Positions 18,576-27,495 of a DNA stretch of 64,000 bases are shown one piece after another. Origin of the DNA: Promethearchaeia archaeon (GTDB lineage: Archaea; Asgardarchaeota; Lokiarchaeia; Sigyniarchaeales; SOKP01); NCBI GenBank assembly GCA_029856155.1, contig JAHQWL010000085.1:1-64000 (forward strand). Reading direction: 5' to 3'. Each line of letters starts with the position of its first letter. Positions within the stretch are counted from its first letter, which is position 1. The position numbers and the translations under genes are program-made. The notes under the pieces are model-generated. The model saw nothing but the letters and a program-made list of their open reading frames with translations, searched no databases and had not been told where the DNA came from.

Positions 18576-19943
18576 ATGTTTTTGGAGGTTTGAAATCTTC
18601 TTTTCTAACTTTTTAATTTGAGATTCGTGCCCATTTAAGTCTTGGACATTTTTTAAAATTTGTAATCCTTGTTTATAATAATTAATGGCTTTGATGTAAT
18701 CTTTCCTTTTCTCAGCTTTTTCACCTACTTTTAAAGCGTACTCTAGTTCTAAATCTTTAATTTTTTTATCGAGTTCTAAGACCATGAAGGAAATTCTCCC
18801 AACTTCGTCCTTAATATCAAATCCTGATGCCAAATAAAGCGCCATTTCATATTCTTTTTGTGCTTCTTTATAAGCTAACCCCTTTTCAGCAGTTTCAGCT
18901 TTTTTGACATAAGAATTAATGGAGGTTTTAACTTCTTCTTCACTCATATACGTTGCTTTTTCTTTCAACTCACTTATTTCATCATCATTGGCAATTATTG
19001 AAGAAATTAATTCATTTCGATCTATTCTCACTGCTCGTGACTCTTGAAAATCACTAATAGATTCTTCAACAGTTTCAATAGTAGTAGGAAAGATGATTTT
19101 TTTTTCAATAAGCCGATAAACTTCATAAAGAATTTTATTTGCGTCAATATGAACAATTTTTTGGACTTCATCAATTAAATTGATAATAAAAAAGAATGAT
19201 TTTGAGGCAAGTAATTCTTTCGCAAAATCTATTATAGCTTTTTGAATAGGATTCTTTTTGATTTTATCTAATTCATCTGGTAATAGTGTATGGGTTAGCA
19301 CCATTGGAAATACTAATTTAACGTTAAAAGTATCTATCATATAATCAAGAGTATCTTCAAAATGCATTTTCCCTTTTCTTATATGTTCTCCAATTTTATC
19401 AAGATATATACTCTCATAATCTCTTAAGAACTCACTTACAAGAATTTTCAAACTGTCGGAAACCTTATGATCTAGAACCAAACAGATTCTAATAAATTGA
19501 CCATTTTTCAGTAAAATATTGAATGTTTCATATTGAAATTCATAAAATTGATAATTCCCTCCTTGTGTTCCATCTCCTTCTGAAGCAGCACTTGATTCTG
19601 AAAAAGTTATATTAGCTTGGATAAATCCCGTTAGTAATTCTGTATTTACCCCTGCTCCCGAAATAGGATAATCTAATAGAGCTAATCCAGATTCTTTAGC
19701 CATTAATAAAATGTGTTTTATATTTAAAACATCTAAAAACTTTTGCCATATTAAGTCTTGAAACAATTGAACGCGTTTTTCTTCAGAATCAATTATAGTG
19801 AATTTAATGTTATAATTAAGATTTAAACCAAATTTTTGAAGTTTAGCTTTAACACATTCCTTACAAAAATCTGGATATTTATTACAATTATCTTTTTCTA
19901 ATCCACAATCAAATCCAACCGGACTAATTTGAAAATATACCAT
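18570..19943 (-). CDS. Cys-motif, longin-like and TPR protein
   Basis: A 457-residue cytoplasmic protein with a mosaic plan. The N-terminus has four cysteines (C13, C19, C27, C30; spacing x5, x7, x2), a possible zinc site. Residues about 75-195 (ILLMAKESGLALLDYPI, then LLTGFIQANITF, YQFYEFQYETFNILLKNG and a final long helix) have the beta-beta-alpha-beta3-alpha rhythm of longin or roadblock-like folds, which are abundant in Asgard archaea and in eukaryotic trafficking complexes. A helical region follows. Residues about 345-457 contain TPR-like hairpins (KEAQKEYEMALYLAS, KDYIKAINYYKQGLQI). No enzyme motif is seen. A role in GTPase regulation or membrane trafficking is inference from fold only. 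The longin assignment needs structure prediction. Confidence 0.5.
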   Translation of the reverse strand: MVYFQISPVGFDCGLEKDNCNKYPDFCKECVKAKLQKFGLNLNYNIKFTIIDSEEKRVQLFQDLIWQKFLDVLNIKHILLMAKESGLALLDYPISGAGVNTELLTGFIQANITFSESSAASEGDGTQGGNYQFYEFQYETFNILLKNGQFIRICLVLDHKVSDSLKILVSEFLRDYESIYLDKIGEHIRKGKMHFEDTLDYMIDTFNVKLVFPMVLTHTLLPDELDKIKKNPIQKAIIDFAKELLASKSFFFIINLIDEVQKIVHIDANKILYEVYRLIEKKIIFPTTIETVEESISDFQESRAVRIDRNELISSIIANDDEISELKEKATYMSEEEVKTSINSYVKKAETAEKGLAYKEAQKEYEMALYLASGFDIKDEVGRISFMVLELDKKIKDLELEYALKVGEKAEKRKDYIKAINYYKQGLQILKNVQDLNGHESQIKKLEKKISNLQKHL

Positions 19944-20166
19944 TTATTTCCAATATCTCTTTTTTACGTTCTTTTAAATTGATAATAATAATTAAAATAT
20001 TTTGTTCATAATTTGTTTTTACTTATATTCCCCGCAATCATATAATAGTTTCATTGTTTTTATAATTTTAGAAGCGTATCGATTCTGTGATACTATAACG
20101 AAAATTCAAAATTTAAAGGTTTAGATTAGTGAATGATTAATTCTCAATTATATAGAATGTGAATTT

Positions 20167-20643
20167 TTAATTGTTTCTTATTTCTCGGATAAAAGAATTG
20201 ATTTTATCAATATGGTAGCCTTTCTTAATTTCTTTCTTTGTAATTTCTAAAGTGTATAAAGGTTTTTTCTCACAAATTTCAGCCATGCTTTCAAAGGTTT
20301 CAGAACCACCTTTTCCACCTTCGGTACAGAAAAATGCAACCTTTTTAAATTTACCTTTGTTATCAGAGATGTATGTTCTAATTGCAGGTGTCATCCTTTT
20401 GTTCCATATAGGGGTTCCTAATATAATTAAATCATATAATTCTGGATTTTTTTGAACTTCTTTGATGGTGGTTAGTTTTTCTCTCGTTGCAGCATATCCA
20501 CACTTTAAAAATCCTACGATAAATCCTTTTCTTTTCTTAACATCAATAATTTCTTCATATTCACAATTTAAACTGTCTGAAATTATTTCACCAATTTTCT
20601 TGGTATTACTCGTTCTTGAATAAAAAACTATTAGTATATTCAT
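20167..20643 (-). CDS. Flavodoxin family protein
   Basis: A 158-residue flavodoxin-fold protein. MNILIVFYSRTSNTKKIGE is the N-terminal strand and FMN-phosphate loop (S-R-T-S-N-T). LIILGTPIWNKRMTPAIRTY is the second flavin loop. KKVAFFCTEGGKGGSETFE is the third. I chose ATG at 20643; a GTG at 20652 would add three residues. It probably carries electrons as a soluble FMN protein; a partner is not evident. The upstream DNA holds decayed gene fragments, so the flavodoxin may be the survivor of a rearranged locus. Confidence 0.85.
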   Translation of the reverse strand: MNILIVFYSRTSNTKKIGEIISDSLNCEYEEIIDVKKRKGFIVGFLKCGYAATREKLTTIKEVQKNPELYDLIILGTPIWNKRMTPAIRTYISDNKGKFKKVAFFCTEGGKGGSETFESMAEICEKKPLYTLEITKKEIKKGYHIDKINSFIREIRNN

Positions 20644-20672
20644 AATTAACACTTTTTTTTTTTCGTATGATT

Positions 20673-20840
20673 TTAAAAAGATGTTATTAATATTAAAGTT
20701 CCTACAAAAAAAAATATCAATGTTAACATTAGCTTTAAATAGAATTTTGGCACTTTACCAGCAATGAAAGCCCCAAAAAGTATTCCCAACCAAGCGACAG
20801 TTATCAATGCTAAAAAGGATCCTAACCAGACTTCAATTGG
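20673..20840 (-). pseudogene. C-terminal remnant of a TMEM165/GDT1 (UPF0016) membrane protein
   Basis: The minus strand encodes NPIEVWLGSFLALITVAW and continues through a second hydrophobic helix to a TAA at 20673-20675, about 53 residues in all. The order (NPxxVWLGSFLAL, then G-x-x-x-G, then a Pro before a final helix) is that of the last two helices of GDT1/TMEM165 cation transporters. An in-frame TGA immediately precedes it and there is no start codon or first EGDKT-type repeat, so only the tail survives. Confidence 0.5.
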
Positions 20841-21013
20841 ATTTCAATATTTTTGAGTCGATTTTTTTGGTTGACTAATTCGTCTACCAATGAGACTGAT
20901 TCTCCAGCAACGTGTCCAACTACTACTCGATTCCCCGAAATTATTTGTTAAATTGCTTTTTCTGTTGAAGTAACCACCTTTCTATATTTACTCTCCCAAT
21001 CTTGCATAAACAT
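20822..21013 (-). pseudogene. N-terminal remnant of an acetyl-CoA hydrolase/CoA-transferase
   Basis: From ATG at 21013 (or 21007) the minus strand reads MQDWESKYRKVVTSTEKAI, then an in-frame TAA (20948-20950), then QIISGNRVVVGHVAGESVSL and LVNQKNRLKNIEIQLKSG before TAG at 20822. This is the start of the acetyl-CoA hydrolase / 4-hydroxybutyrate CoA-transferase family (W-x-x-x-Y, then I-x-SG-x-RV-x-x-GH-x-AGEP-like). The rest of the roughly 430-residue enzyme is gone and the fragment runs directly into the GDT1 remnant. It is a nonsense-mutated, truncated gene. Confidence 0.6.
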
Positions 21014-21221
21014 ACCTCAATTCACATTTCTTGTTTACATTTAAAGAATTATATAAATATTTATCACTTATTTAGAAACTGATGCTTAGAAAATCATTAT
21101 TTTTATACTTTTTTTTACACATAAAAAAAAAACAAATTATATAAAGAATTAAGTCCAAATATACAATGGCTATTTAGCAAAAATTAATTTAATTAAAAAA
21201 AAATTGAGAGGTTTGTTTTAT

Positions 21222-23123
21222 ATGGAAAAAGACAAACGAATCAAATTGTGTTTTTTAATTTCAGTGGTAATAATATTTTTTTCTGGTGGAATGGCTGCTG
21301 CATTTCAAAATAATTTTGGTACTATCGATGTTCAAGAAGTTGCAATTGCTCGACAAGATGGAAGTCTACTCGTAGGAAAATTATTTCGTCCGATAGATGT
21401 AAATGAATTGAATACTGCTCCTGGAGTTCTTGGATTACATGGATATAATAATGATAAGGATATTCACAGGGGAATAGCTATAGAATTAGCCCGGGCAGGA
21501 ATGGTAGTATTATTAATTGACCAACTTGGTCATGGAGATTCGGAGGGTCCGGGATCCTTTGATACTGCATCATGTGATGCTGCCTATAAATGGTTGGAAA
21601 GTTTACCATTTGTTAATGGTTCTACGGTTAAGGATGACAAACAAATGGGCATTTTTGGTCATTCTATGGGGTATATTGAAGCTTGGTTAACAGCTATGAG
21701 TAATCCTAGTCATGATGCCTGCGCATTCGAATCTTTTCCTCCGCTACTCAGAATGCCTTTTCATCACAACGTTCTACATACCTGGGCAGAATACGAAGAA
21801 TGGTATACTACAGATTGGTATAGTGGAATGAATTGGTATACTGCGAATTTGACTGTAAAGCAAGTCTATCAACAGGGATTAGCGATGATACATTTAAATG
21901 CTCTTGGGACAGGAGATCTAACATATAGCGGGACTCCAGAAGTAGACGAAACATATGGGGATTTTGCTACTGGAACGGCTTATCGGGAACATTTTGTTAA
22001 AGGTATTGACCATCCAGGTTTAACAATGGATCAAGGTTGTACTGCCGAAATAGTTGCATGGATGCTACAGGCTTTAAGTGGTAAAAGTGAAGCTGATGCA
22101 TGGAGTATTGCTGCTATTGCAGGTCAAACGTACTTAGGGGCAGAAATTTTTGGTGGCTTAGCGTTACTCTTTAGCTTTGTTTCTGTTATTTTCTTGAGCC
22201 TACTATTACTGAAAACCAAATTCTTCGCAGAAGTTAAACAACCAATGCCCGAACGTGTAGTTACGAAAGACAAGAAAAGGTGGTGGATTTTTGCTGCAGC
22301 TAATACTGTAATTGCCGCTCTATTTTTCGGTTTATTTACGCATGCAGACGTGCACTGGTCTATAGATGACTCAGGTAGTTGGGGAGCACCCTGGAATATG
22401 GGTATGATGAATAATTGGCTTGGATTTTTTATAACAACTGCCGCGTGTGCTGCTTTTCTGGTAAGTTTATGGTATATCCTTAGTAACAGGAAAGAGAGAG
22501 GTAGTATAACACTATACGATCTTGGAGTTACCTACGATAATGAAAAATTTGCGACAACTATTAAGAATAAAGCACATTGGCAAATATTCGGAAAGACTGC
22601 CTTACTTTCAATAACGCTTTTTGGATGGATGTATTTGCTTGTAAGTATTTTCCAAACATTCTTTTTAATCGAATTCAGAATCTTCTGGGCATTTGCAAAA
22701 ATGTTTACACCCGAACGCTTCTTGATGTTCTTGTTATATCTGCCTCTATTTATACCCTTTTTTCTAATAAATGGTGGAGTGTTTTTATTCGGGCAAGTTC
22801 GTCCAGAGGAATCTAGTACATCAGTAAAAACCTACTTAGTTTGGTGGGCTAAAGCGTTATTTACCATGTTGTTTGGGCTTTTACTACTTTTCTTGATTCA
22901 ATATATCGGAGTAACTATCAGTAATTATCCCTACGAAGGTTGGTGGTTCAATCCAATAATGCCAATCCAATTGATGTTTGCGATTCCTTTTTATTCGTTA
23001 CTCTATCTCTTTATGATCTTCTTTTATCGTAAAACGGGGAAAATCTATCTTGGAGCATTTTTTGGAGCAATAATAACAGTCTGGTTCTTAAGTGTAGGGT
23101 CAGCTATGGCGGTCGGTTTATAG
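21222..23123 (+). CDS. Alpha/beta hydrolase fused to a multipass membrane domain
   Basis: About 633 residues from ATG 21222 (a TTG at 21204 would add six; GAGAGG lies 10 nt before the ATG). A first helix (residues 8-28 of this start) is followed by a serine hydrolase domain: GVLGLHGYNND as the oxyanion strand, IDQLGHGDSEGPG, and the nucleophile elbow IFGHSMGYIEAW. A late HFVKGIDHPG may provide the catalytic His. From about residue 300 the chain has seven to eight membrane helices to the end. The hydrolase would lie outside or at the membrane face. Dienelactone-hydrolase-like or lipase-like activity is possible, but the substrate is unknown. The arrangement is unusual for the family, which is normally soluble. 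Confidence 0.7.
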   Translation: MEKDKRIKLCFLISVVIIFFSGGMAAAFQNNFGTIDVQEVAIARQDGSLLVGKLFRPIDVNELNTAPGVLGLHGYNNDKDIHRGIAIELARAGMVVLLIDQLGHGDSEGPGSFDTASCDAAYKWLESLPFVNGSTVKDDKQMGIFGHSMGYIEAWLTAMSNPSHDACAFESFPPLLRMPFHHNVLHTWAEYEEWYTTDWYSGMNWYTANLTVKQVYQQGLAMIHLNALGTGDLTYSGTPEVDETYGDFATGTAYREHFVKGIDHPGLTMDQGCTAEIVAWMLQALSGKSEADAWSIAAIAGQTYLGAEIFGGLALLFSFVSVIFLSLLLLKTKFFAEVKQPMPERVVTKDKKRWWIFAAANTVIAALFFGLFTHADVHWSIDDSGSWGAPWNMGMMNNWLGFFITTAACAAFLVSLWYILSNRKERGSITLYDLGVTYDNEKFATTIKNKAHWQIFGKTALLSITLFGWMYLLVSIFQTFFLIEFRIFWAFAKMFTPERFLMFLLYLPLFIPFFLINGGVFLFGQVRPEESSTSVKTYLVWWAKALFTMLFGLLLLFLIQYIGVTISNYPYEGWWFNPIMPIQLMFAIPFYSLLYLFMIFFYRKTGKIYLGAFFGAIITVWFLSVGSAMAVGL

Positions 23124-23284
23124 AAAATTTATTAAATTAAATCTTTTTTTTTTATTTCTCTTTCTACGAAAATTTTTTAATAACTCAGCTCATTATTTTG
23201 TGAAATCAAGAATTTGAATAATATTGATGCAAAAAACCGCGAATTTTATTAAAAAAAAAAATTATAGAATTTTGTATTATTAAA

Positions 23285-24319
23285 TTAGATTTGATACCTT
23301 TGATTAACAACAGTTTGAAACTGTATATTTGAACGAGTATTACCTTGAAATCCCCCTCGTTTTGAAACCAAATAAAACTGCGCCATTGATTTTTCATGAA
23401 CTAGAGTAATTCCTCGCCATTTATTATCATTAGAATTGAATTCTACTACATTTCCAAGAGCTACTCCTTCTCTTGAGGAGTATTTGAAATCTAACGCACT
23501 TAAAATTTTAATTAATTCCTCATGGTATTCATTCACTTTACGTTGGGGTGTATCTTTAAATCTAAGTGCTTCGATGGAAAAAGCTTTGAGAATATCTTCA
23601 CTCATCTTTTTCCAAACCTCTGAATTCGCATAATATTCAATGCCGATAAACTCTCCATTAATAAACACAGCGATCCCACACTGATTATCAACATTCTTAA
23701 AATGATTAACAAAATCTCCAGTTTGATTTTCAGATTCCTTTGTCATTTCAAGATAGCTTTGAGTAGGAGCAACAGAAAGCTTATAATTCATTTCAGCTCT
23801 ATGTGATTGGATCTCGTCCCATACAGCACCCTGACCCGCTGCTGAGATAGCTTCATAAGCTACGTTAGGGTGAAGGCGTGTATTTGAAGATTTGAATCCT
23901 CGACTTTTTTTGTAACTCCACCTTGATTGTTCTACACACTTTGCAGGGATTGTATATTTCTGTTTAACTGGTCCAGGATTTTCACTCACAATATTTTGTT
24001 TTCCTCCCGCCGGTATCAAAATTGGTTCCCAGATCGTTCTATCCTGTTTTCCACCATGGACTGTCATTCCAAAGGGAATTAATATTTGTTTATCGCTATT
24101 ATTTATGACTTCTAATTGGCCAACAGTATCAGTTTCAACAATTTCTATTAATTCTAATTCTTCAGCTTCTTTAATACTAATAAAATCAATAAATTTATCA
24201 TCTTGAACAATGATAGGGATAACAGTCATGTTCTTGTAAACTTGAGGAGTGTCTAATTTAAGAAAGCTTAAAGGATTTTCAAATATAGATTTTACAATTT
24301 GGATATTTTCATTTCTCAA
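23285..24319 (-). CDS. ARPP-1 domain protein
   Basis: A 344-residue soluble protein. It shows the order typical of the ARPP-1 family: TVIPIIVQDDKFIDFISIKEA, then a G-x-LEVIN strand, ILIPFGMTVHGGKQDRTI, ILIPAGGKQNI, and the hallmark CVEQSRWSYKKS. The final part has NQCGIAVFINGEFIG. The biochemical role of ARPP-1 proteins is not established as far as I know. The gene follows the winged-helix regulator gene with a 2-nt gap and is surely co-transcribed with it. The inverted repeat upstream of the regulator therefore probably controls both. Confidence 0.7.
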   Translation of the reverse strand: MRNENIQIVKSIFENPLSFLKLDTPQVYKNMTVIPIIVQDDKFIDFISIKEAEELELIEIVETDTVGQLEVINNSDKQILIPFGMTVHGGKQDRTIWEPILIPAGGKQNIVSENPGPVKQKYTIPAKCVEQSRWSYKKSRGFKSSNTRLHPNVAYEAISAAGQGAVWDEIQSHRAEMNYKLSVAPTQSYLEMTKESENQTGDFVNHFKNVDNQCGIAVFINGEFIGIEYYANSEVWKKMSEDILKAFSIEALRFKDTPQRKVNEYHEELIKILSALDFKYSSREGVALGNVVEFNSNDNKWRGITLVHEKSMAQFYLVSKRGGFQGNTRSNIQFQTVVNQRYQI

Positions 24320-24321
24320 GC

Positions 24322-24759
24322 TTATTCATCATCCTTTTTATTATTTTTATTTTTTTCTTTTATACGTTCATTTTTATTTGAAATTTTTTCTTCATAAAGC
24401 GGACTTATAAACTGATTTACTATATCTTTACCATTTTTGGTAAGTTCAACCCCTCGAGCAACTTTTAGCTTTCCACTTTCGCTTTTCCCATTGATTCTTA
24501 CTCCCTTTTCCTTTGGTAATTCATCTTCAGAAAATTCTTCCATTCGAGTTTGGATCATTCCACCTCGCTTTAAAGCGTTTAAGTGATAATTAAGATTTTG
24601 TTTCAGTAATCCAACATTTTCAGCAATTTCAGTGGGTTTCTGAGGACTCTCCGAGAGTTGTCTTAAAATATCTGCTCTCACAGGGCTTCTAAATACAAGT
24701 CCAACTTTTTCAAAAATTTTTTTTTTCTTTTCTTCTTTCTCTGCTTTTTTTTTAGCCAT
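24322..24759 (-). CDS. Winged-helix transcriptional regulator (ArsR-like)
   Basis: A 145-residue DNA-binding protein. After a Lys/Glu-rich N-terminus, residues 20-75 form the winged helix: VGLVFRSPVRADILRQLSES, then PTEIAENVGLLKQNLNYHLN as the recognition helix-turn-helix and LKRGGMIQTRMEEF as the wing. There is no cysteine, so a metal sensor is unlikely. It sits 2 nt upstream of the ARPP-1 gene. A 13-bp perfect inverted repeat lies 27-61 nt upstream of its start and is the likely operator, which implies autoregulation. The ligand is unknown. Confidence 0.75.
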   Translation of the reverse strand: MAKKKAEKEEKKKKIFEKVGLVFRSPVRADILRQLSESPQKPTEIAENVGLLKQNLNYHLNALKRGGMIQTRMEEFSEDELPKEKGVRINGKSESGKLKVARGVELTKNGKDIVNQFISPLYEEKISNKNERIKEKNKNNKKDDE

Positions 24760-24785
24760 TTCACATCATTTTATGAAGATCGAAG

Positions 24786-24820
24786 AGTAAAAACTTTTCA
24801 TTACCGTAAAAGTTTTTACT
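24786..24820. promoter_or_regulatory. Operator-like inverted repeat of the wHTH/ARPP-1 operon
   Basis: Perfect 13-nt arms AGTAAAAACTTTT (24786-24798) and AAAAGTTTTTACT (24808-24820) with a 9-nt spacer. The sequence TTAC(C/T)GTAAA occurs twice around the right arm (24801 and 24816). It lies just upstream of the regulator gene starting at 24759, in the position expected for autoregulation. Confidence 0.55.
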
Positions 24821-25025
24821 GTAAAAAAAAGATATCCATTTTCATATTTAAATGTTTGTGATTTTGAAGAATTGGTTTCTTTTTAATTAGTGTTATTAAG
24901 TAAAATTCAACTATATTATTATGTTGTTGGATCTATATAGCCTTAAAAATTGGTCTCTTGTTACTTTTTATACAATTTACCTCTATTATTTTAGATAGAT
25001 AATTTACACATTAAGAGGATTAAAG

Positions 25026-25859
25026 ATGAAAATTTTAACAATAATGGGTGGTCCTAGGAAAGGGTATGGAACAATAGTTATGGAAAAACTGGAATATGAA
25101 TTAAAATTGCTTCAGGAAGTTGAATTTGAATATCTATATCTTAAAGATGTTAATCTAGAATCATGTAGAGGGTGTTTGAATTGTTTTTTTGTCGGAGAAG
25201 AAAAATGTCCGTTTGCAAAAGACGATCGGAACGAAATTACAGACAAAATAAACGAAGTAGATGGTGTAATTTTCATGGCACCTGCTTACGCAATGCATGT
25301 TCCTGCTCTTATGAAAAATTTTTTTGATAGGTTATCATACATCTTTCATAGACCTTGCTTTTTTGGAAAAATAGCAATTGGTATTTGTAATCAAGGAATA
25401 AGTGGTGCAAAATATATTACAAGTTATTTCAATCTAGTAGCGGATTCTTGGGGTTTTAATTTCGTAAATCGATTAGAATTACTAACAGTTCCTTATGGAG
25501 GTGCAGAGAAAAAGATGACCACAAAAATCCAAAAAACATGCAAGATATTTCTAAAAGCATTAAATGGCCAAAGATATCAAAAACCAAGCCTAGGAGGTGT
25601 TCTTGCGTTTAGAATAAGGAAGTTACTGTATGCTAAATATTGGATTGATGAAAATAATGCAGATTATAAATATTGGTTTGAACAAGGATGGTTGGATGAT
25701 GATAAGAAATATTATTACGATGTTAAAATTGGCGTTAGAAAGAGAATTATTGCGGGTCTGATTTGTGCACTAGTAAAACCAAAATTTAAACATTTGTTCG
25801 CTGATGATCCTGAATTAGTAATAAAACGATATATGAAATTAGAATCTCTAAAATTTTGA
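25026..25859 (+). CDS. NAD(P)H-dependent FMN reductase-like flavoprotein
   Basis: A 277-residue protein with an N-terminal flavodoxin-like fold (MKILTIMGGPRKGYGT as FMN-phosphate loop; FMAPAYAMHVPALMKNFFDR as second loop). It has a cysteine motif CRGCLNCFFVGEEKCP like that of iron-sulfur flavoproteins or the NAD(P)H dehydrogenase family. The C-terminal 100 residues are basic, aromatic and unlike standard members. It begins after GAGG (25014-25017) and lies 28 nt upstream of a CrtI-like oxidoreductase, so the two form an operon and may pass electrons to a shared substrate. Confidence 0.7.
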   Translation: MKILTIMGGPRKGYGTIVMEKLEYELKLLQEVEFEYLYLKDVNLESCRGCLNCFFVGEEKCPFAKDDRNEITDKINEVDGVIFMAPAYAMHVPALMKNFFDRLSYIFHRPCFFGKIAIGICNQGISGAKYITSYFNLVADSWGFNFVNRLELLTVPYGGAEKKMTTKIQKTCKIFLKALNGQRYQKPSLGGVLAFRIRKLLYAKYWIDENNADYKYWFEQGWLDDDKKYYYDVKIGVRKRIIAGLICALVKPKFKHLFADDPELVIKRYMKLESLKF

Positions 25860-25887
25860 ATTCTTATGAAAAAGGATTGATAAACAA

Positions 25888-27375
25888 ATGAAAAAAATAG
25901 TTATAATTGGTGGAGGAATAGCGGGGTTATCTGCTGGTTGTTATGCTAAAATGAATGGATATGATGCCCATATATATGAAATGCATAATCTTCCTGGAGG
26001 TCTCTGCACTGCATGGAAAAGAAAGGGCTATACTTTTGATGTTTGTATTCACTGGTTGGAAGGTACTTCCTCCAATTCACCATTCCATAGTATATGGCAA
26101 GAATTAGGAGTTATTCAAGATAAAAAAATTCATTATCAGGATGTTTCGGTAAGATTAATCTCAAATGGGCATGTAGTTAATTTTTATTGTGATCCTGATA
26201 AATTAGCTAAACATTTAAAAGAGATTGCTCCGGAAGATAGTGAGGCGATAGATGAGTTGGTATATACTATAAGAAAAGCATATACGCTATTTAACATGCC
26301 TTTAACAAAAGCTAAAGAACTATTTAGTGTAATTGATAAACTTAAAAATATAAAAAGTTTCGTACCCTATATGAAATTCTTTATTAAATATGCAAGAATG
26401 AATATAGATGAATTTGCAGCTAAATTTAAAAATCCTGTCCTAAAGCAAGCTATACTAGGTCTAATGGTAGATACTCAATTTAATGAATTTTTCGGTGTTC
26501 CTTTTATGATTGCAACCCAAGGTTGTGGATTTCCAGAAGGGGGTTCTCTAAATTTCGCTAAGAGTATAGAACAGAGTTATATAAAATTAGGTGGTAAAAT
26601 TCATTACAATTCAAAAATTGAAAAGATTTTAGTGAATAATAATAAAGCTGTTGGTATAAAACTAGAGGATGGTAAAGAGGTTAAAGCAGACATGGTTATT
26701 TCTGCTGCAGACGGTTATAGCACTATTTTCAAAATGTTAGATGGTAAGTTTATAAATAAGAAAATCAGAAATTGCTACGAAACTCAACCTACTTTCCCCA
26801 CTTATTTGCAGGTATCAATTGGTTTAGATATGGATTTGTCAAGCCATTCCAATCTTAATAACTCAATTTATAATTTTTATAAACTTGACAAACCAATTGA
26901 AATAGCTGGAAAAGAACATAGATTCCTTAGCCTTAAAAATTATGCTTTTGATCCGACATTTTCCCCCAAAGGTAAAACTACCCTTGTTGCTGGTTTCAGT
27001 TGCAAATTTGAAAATTGGGAAAAGTTATCTCAAAATAGAGAACAATATCAACAGGAAAAAAAAAAGGTGGAAAGAGCTGTTATTTCTTTTCTGAAAAAAA
27101 TTATACCTAACATTGAAGATAAAATCGAAGCTATAGATGTAGCAACCCCTTTAACAATTGTTCGCTATACCAATAACTGGAAAGGTTCCTATATGGGTTG
27201 GGCTAATCCCTTTTCTGCGAAAATATCCAGAACATTGCCTAAACTAAAAAACTTCTTTATGATTGGTCAATGGGTAGGGGATACAGGTGTATCTGGTGCG
27301 GCAAAATCTGGGAGAGATAGTATAGAATATATTTGTAAAAAAGACAAAAAAAGGTTTATAACTACCACACCATAA
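25888..27375 (+). CDS. Phytoene desaturase / carotenoid isomerase-like FAD oxidoreductase
   Basis: A 495-residue FAD enzyme. The N-terminus has the dinucleotide motif IIGGGIAGLSAGCYAKMNGY, then LPGGLCTAWKRKGYTFD, typical of the CrtI/CrtISO/retinol saturase group. The C-terminus carries the second FAD motif FFMIGQWVGDTGVSGAAKSGRD. Archaea use members of this group to saturate or isomerise isoprenoid chains. Together with the upstream FMN reductase it may modify an isoprenoid (inference); no carotenoid biosynthesis gene is present. Geranylgeranyl reductase is less likely because its motifs differ. Confidence 0.8.
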   Translation: MKKIVIIGGGIAGLSAGCYAKMNGYDAHIYEMHNLPGGLCTAWKRKGYTFDVCIHWLEGTSSNSPFHSIWQELGVIQDKKIHYQDVSVRLISNGHVVNFYCDPDKLAKHLKEIAPEDSEAIDELVYTIRKAYTLFNMPLTKAKELFSVIDKLKNIKSFVPYMKFFIKYARMNIDEFAAKFKNPVLKQAILGLMVDTQFNEFFGVPFMIATQGCGFPEGGSLNFAKSIEQSYIKLGGKIHYNSKIEKILVNNNKAVGIKLEDGKEVKADMVISAADGYSTIFKMLDGKFINKKIRNCYETQPTFPTYLQVSIGLDMDLSSHSNLNNSIYNFYKLDKPIEIAGKEHRFLSLKNYAFDPTFSPKGKTTLVAGFSCKFENWEKLSQNREQYQQEKKKVERAVISFLKKIIPNIEDKIEAIDVATPLTIVRYTNNWKGSYMGWANPFSAKISRTLPKLKNFFMIGQWVGDTGVSGAAKSGRDSIEYICKKDKKRFITTTP

Positions 27376-27495
27376 TTTCTTTTTTAATAAGAAATTGAAC
27401 TCTTTTTAGATGACAAAAATTATTAACTATTTTGTATTAGATTCTTCAGTCACCTAAAGAAAATCGTTTCTTACGGTAATTCAAGAGGTAAACTC

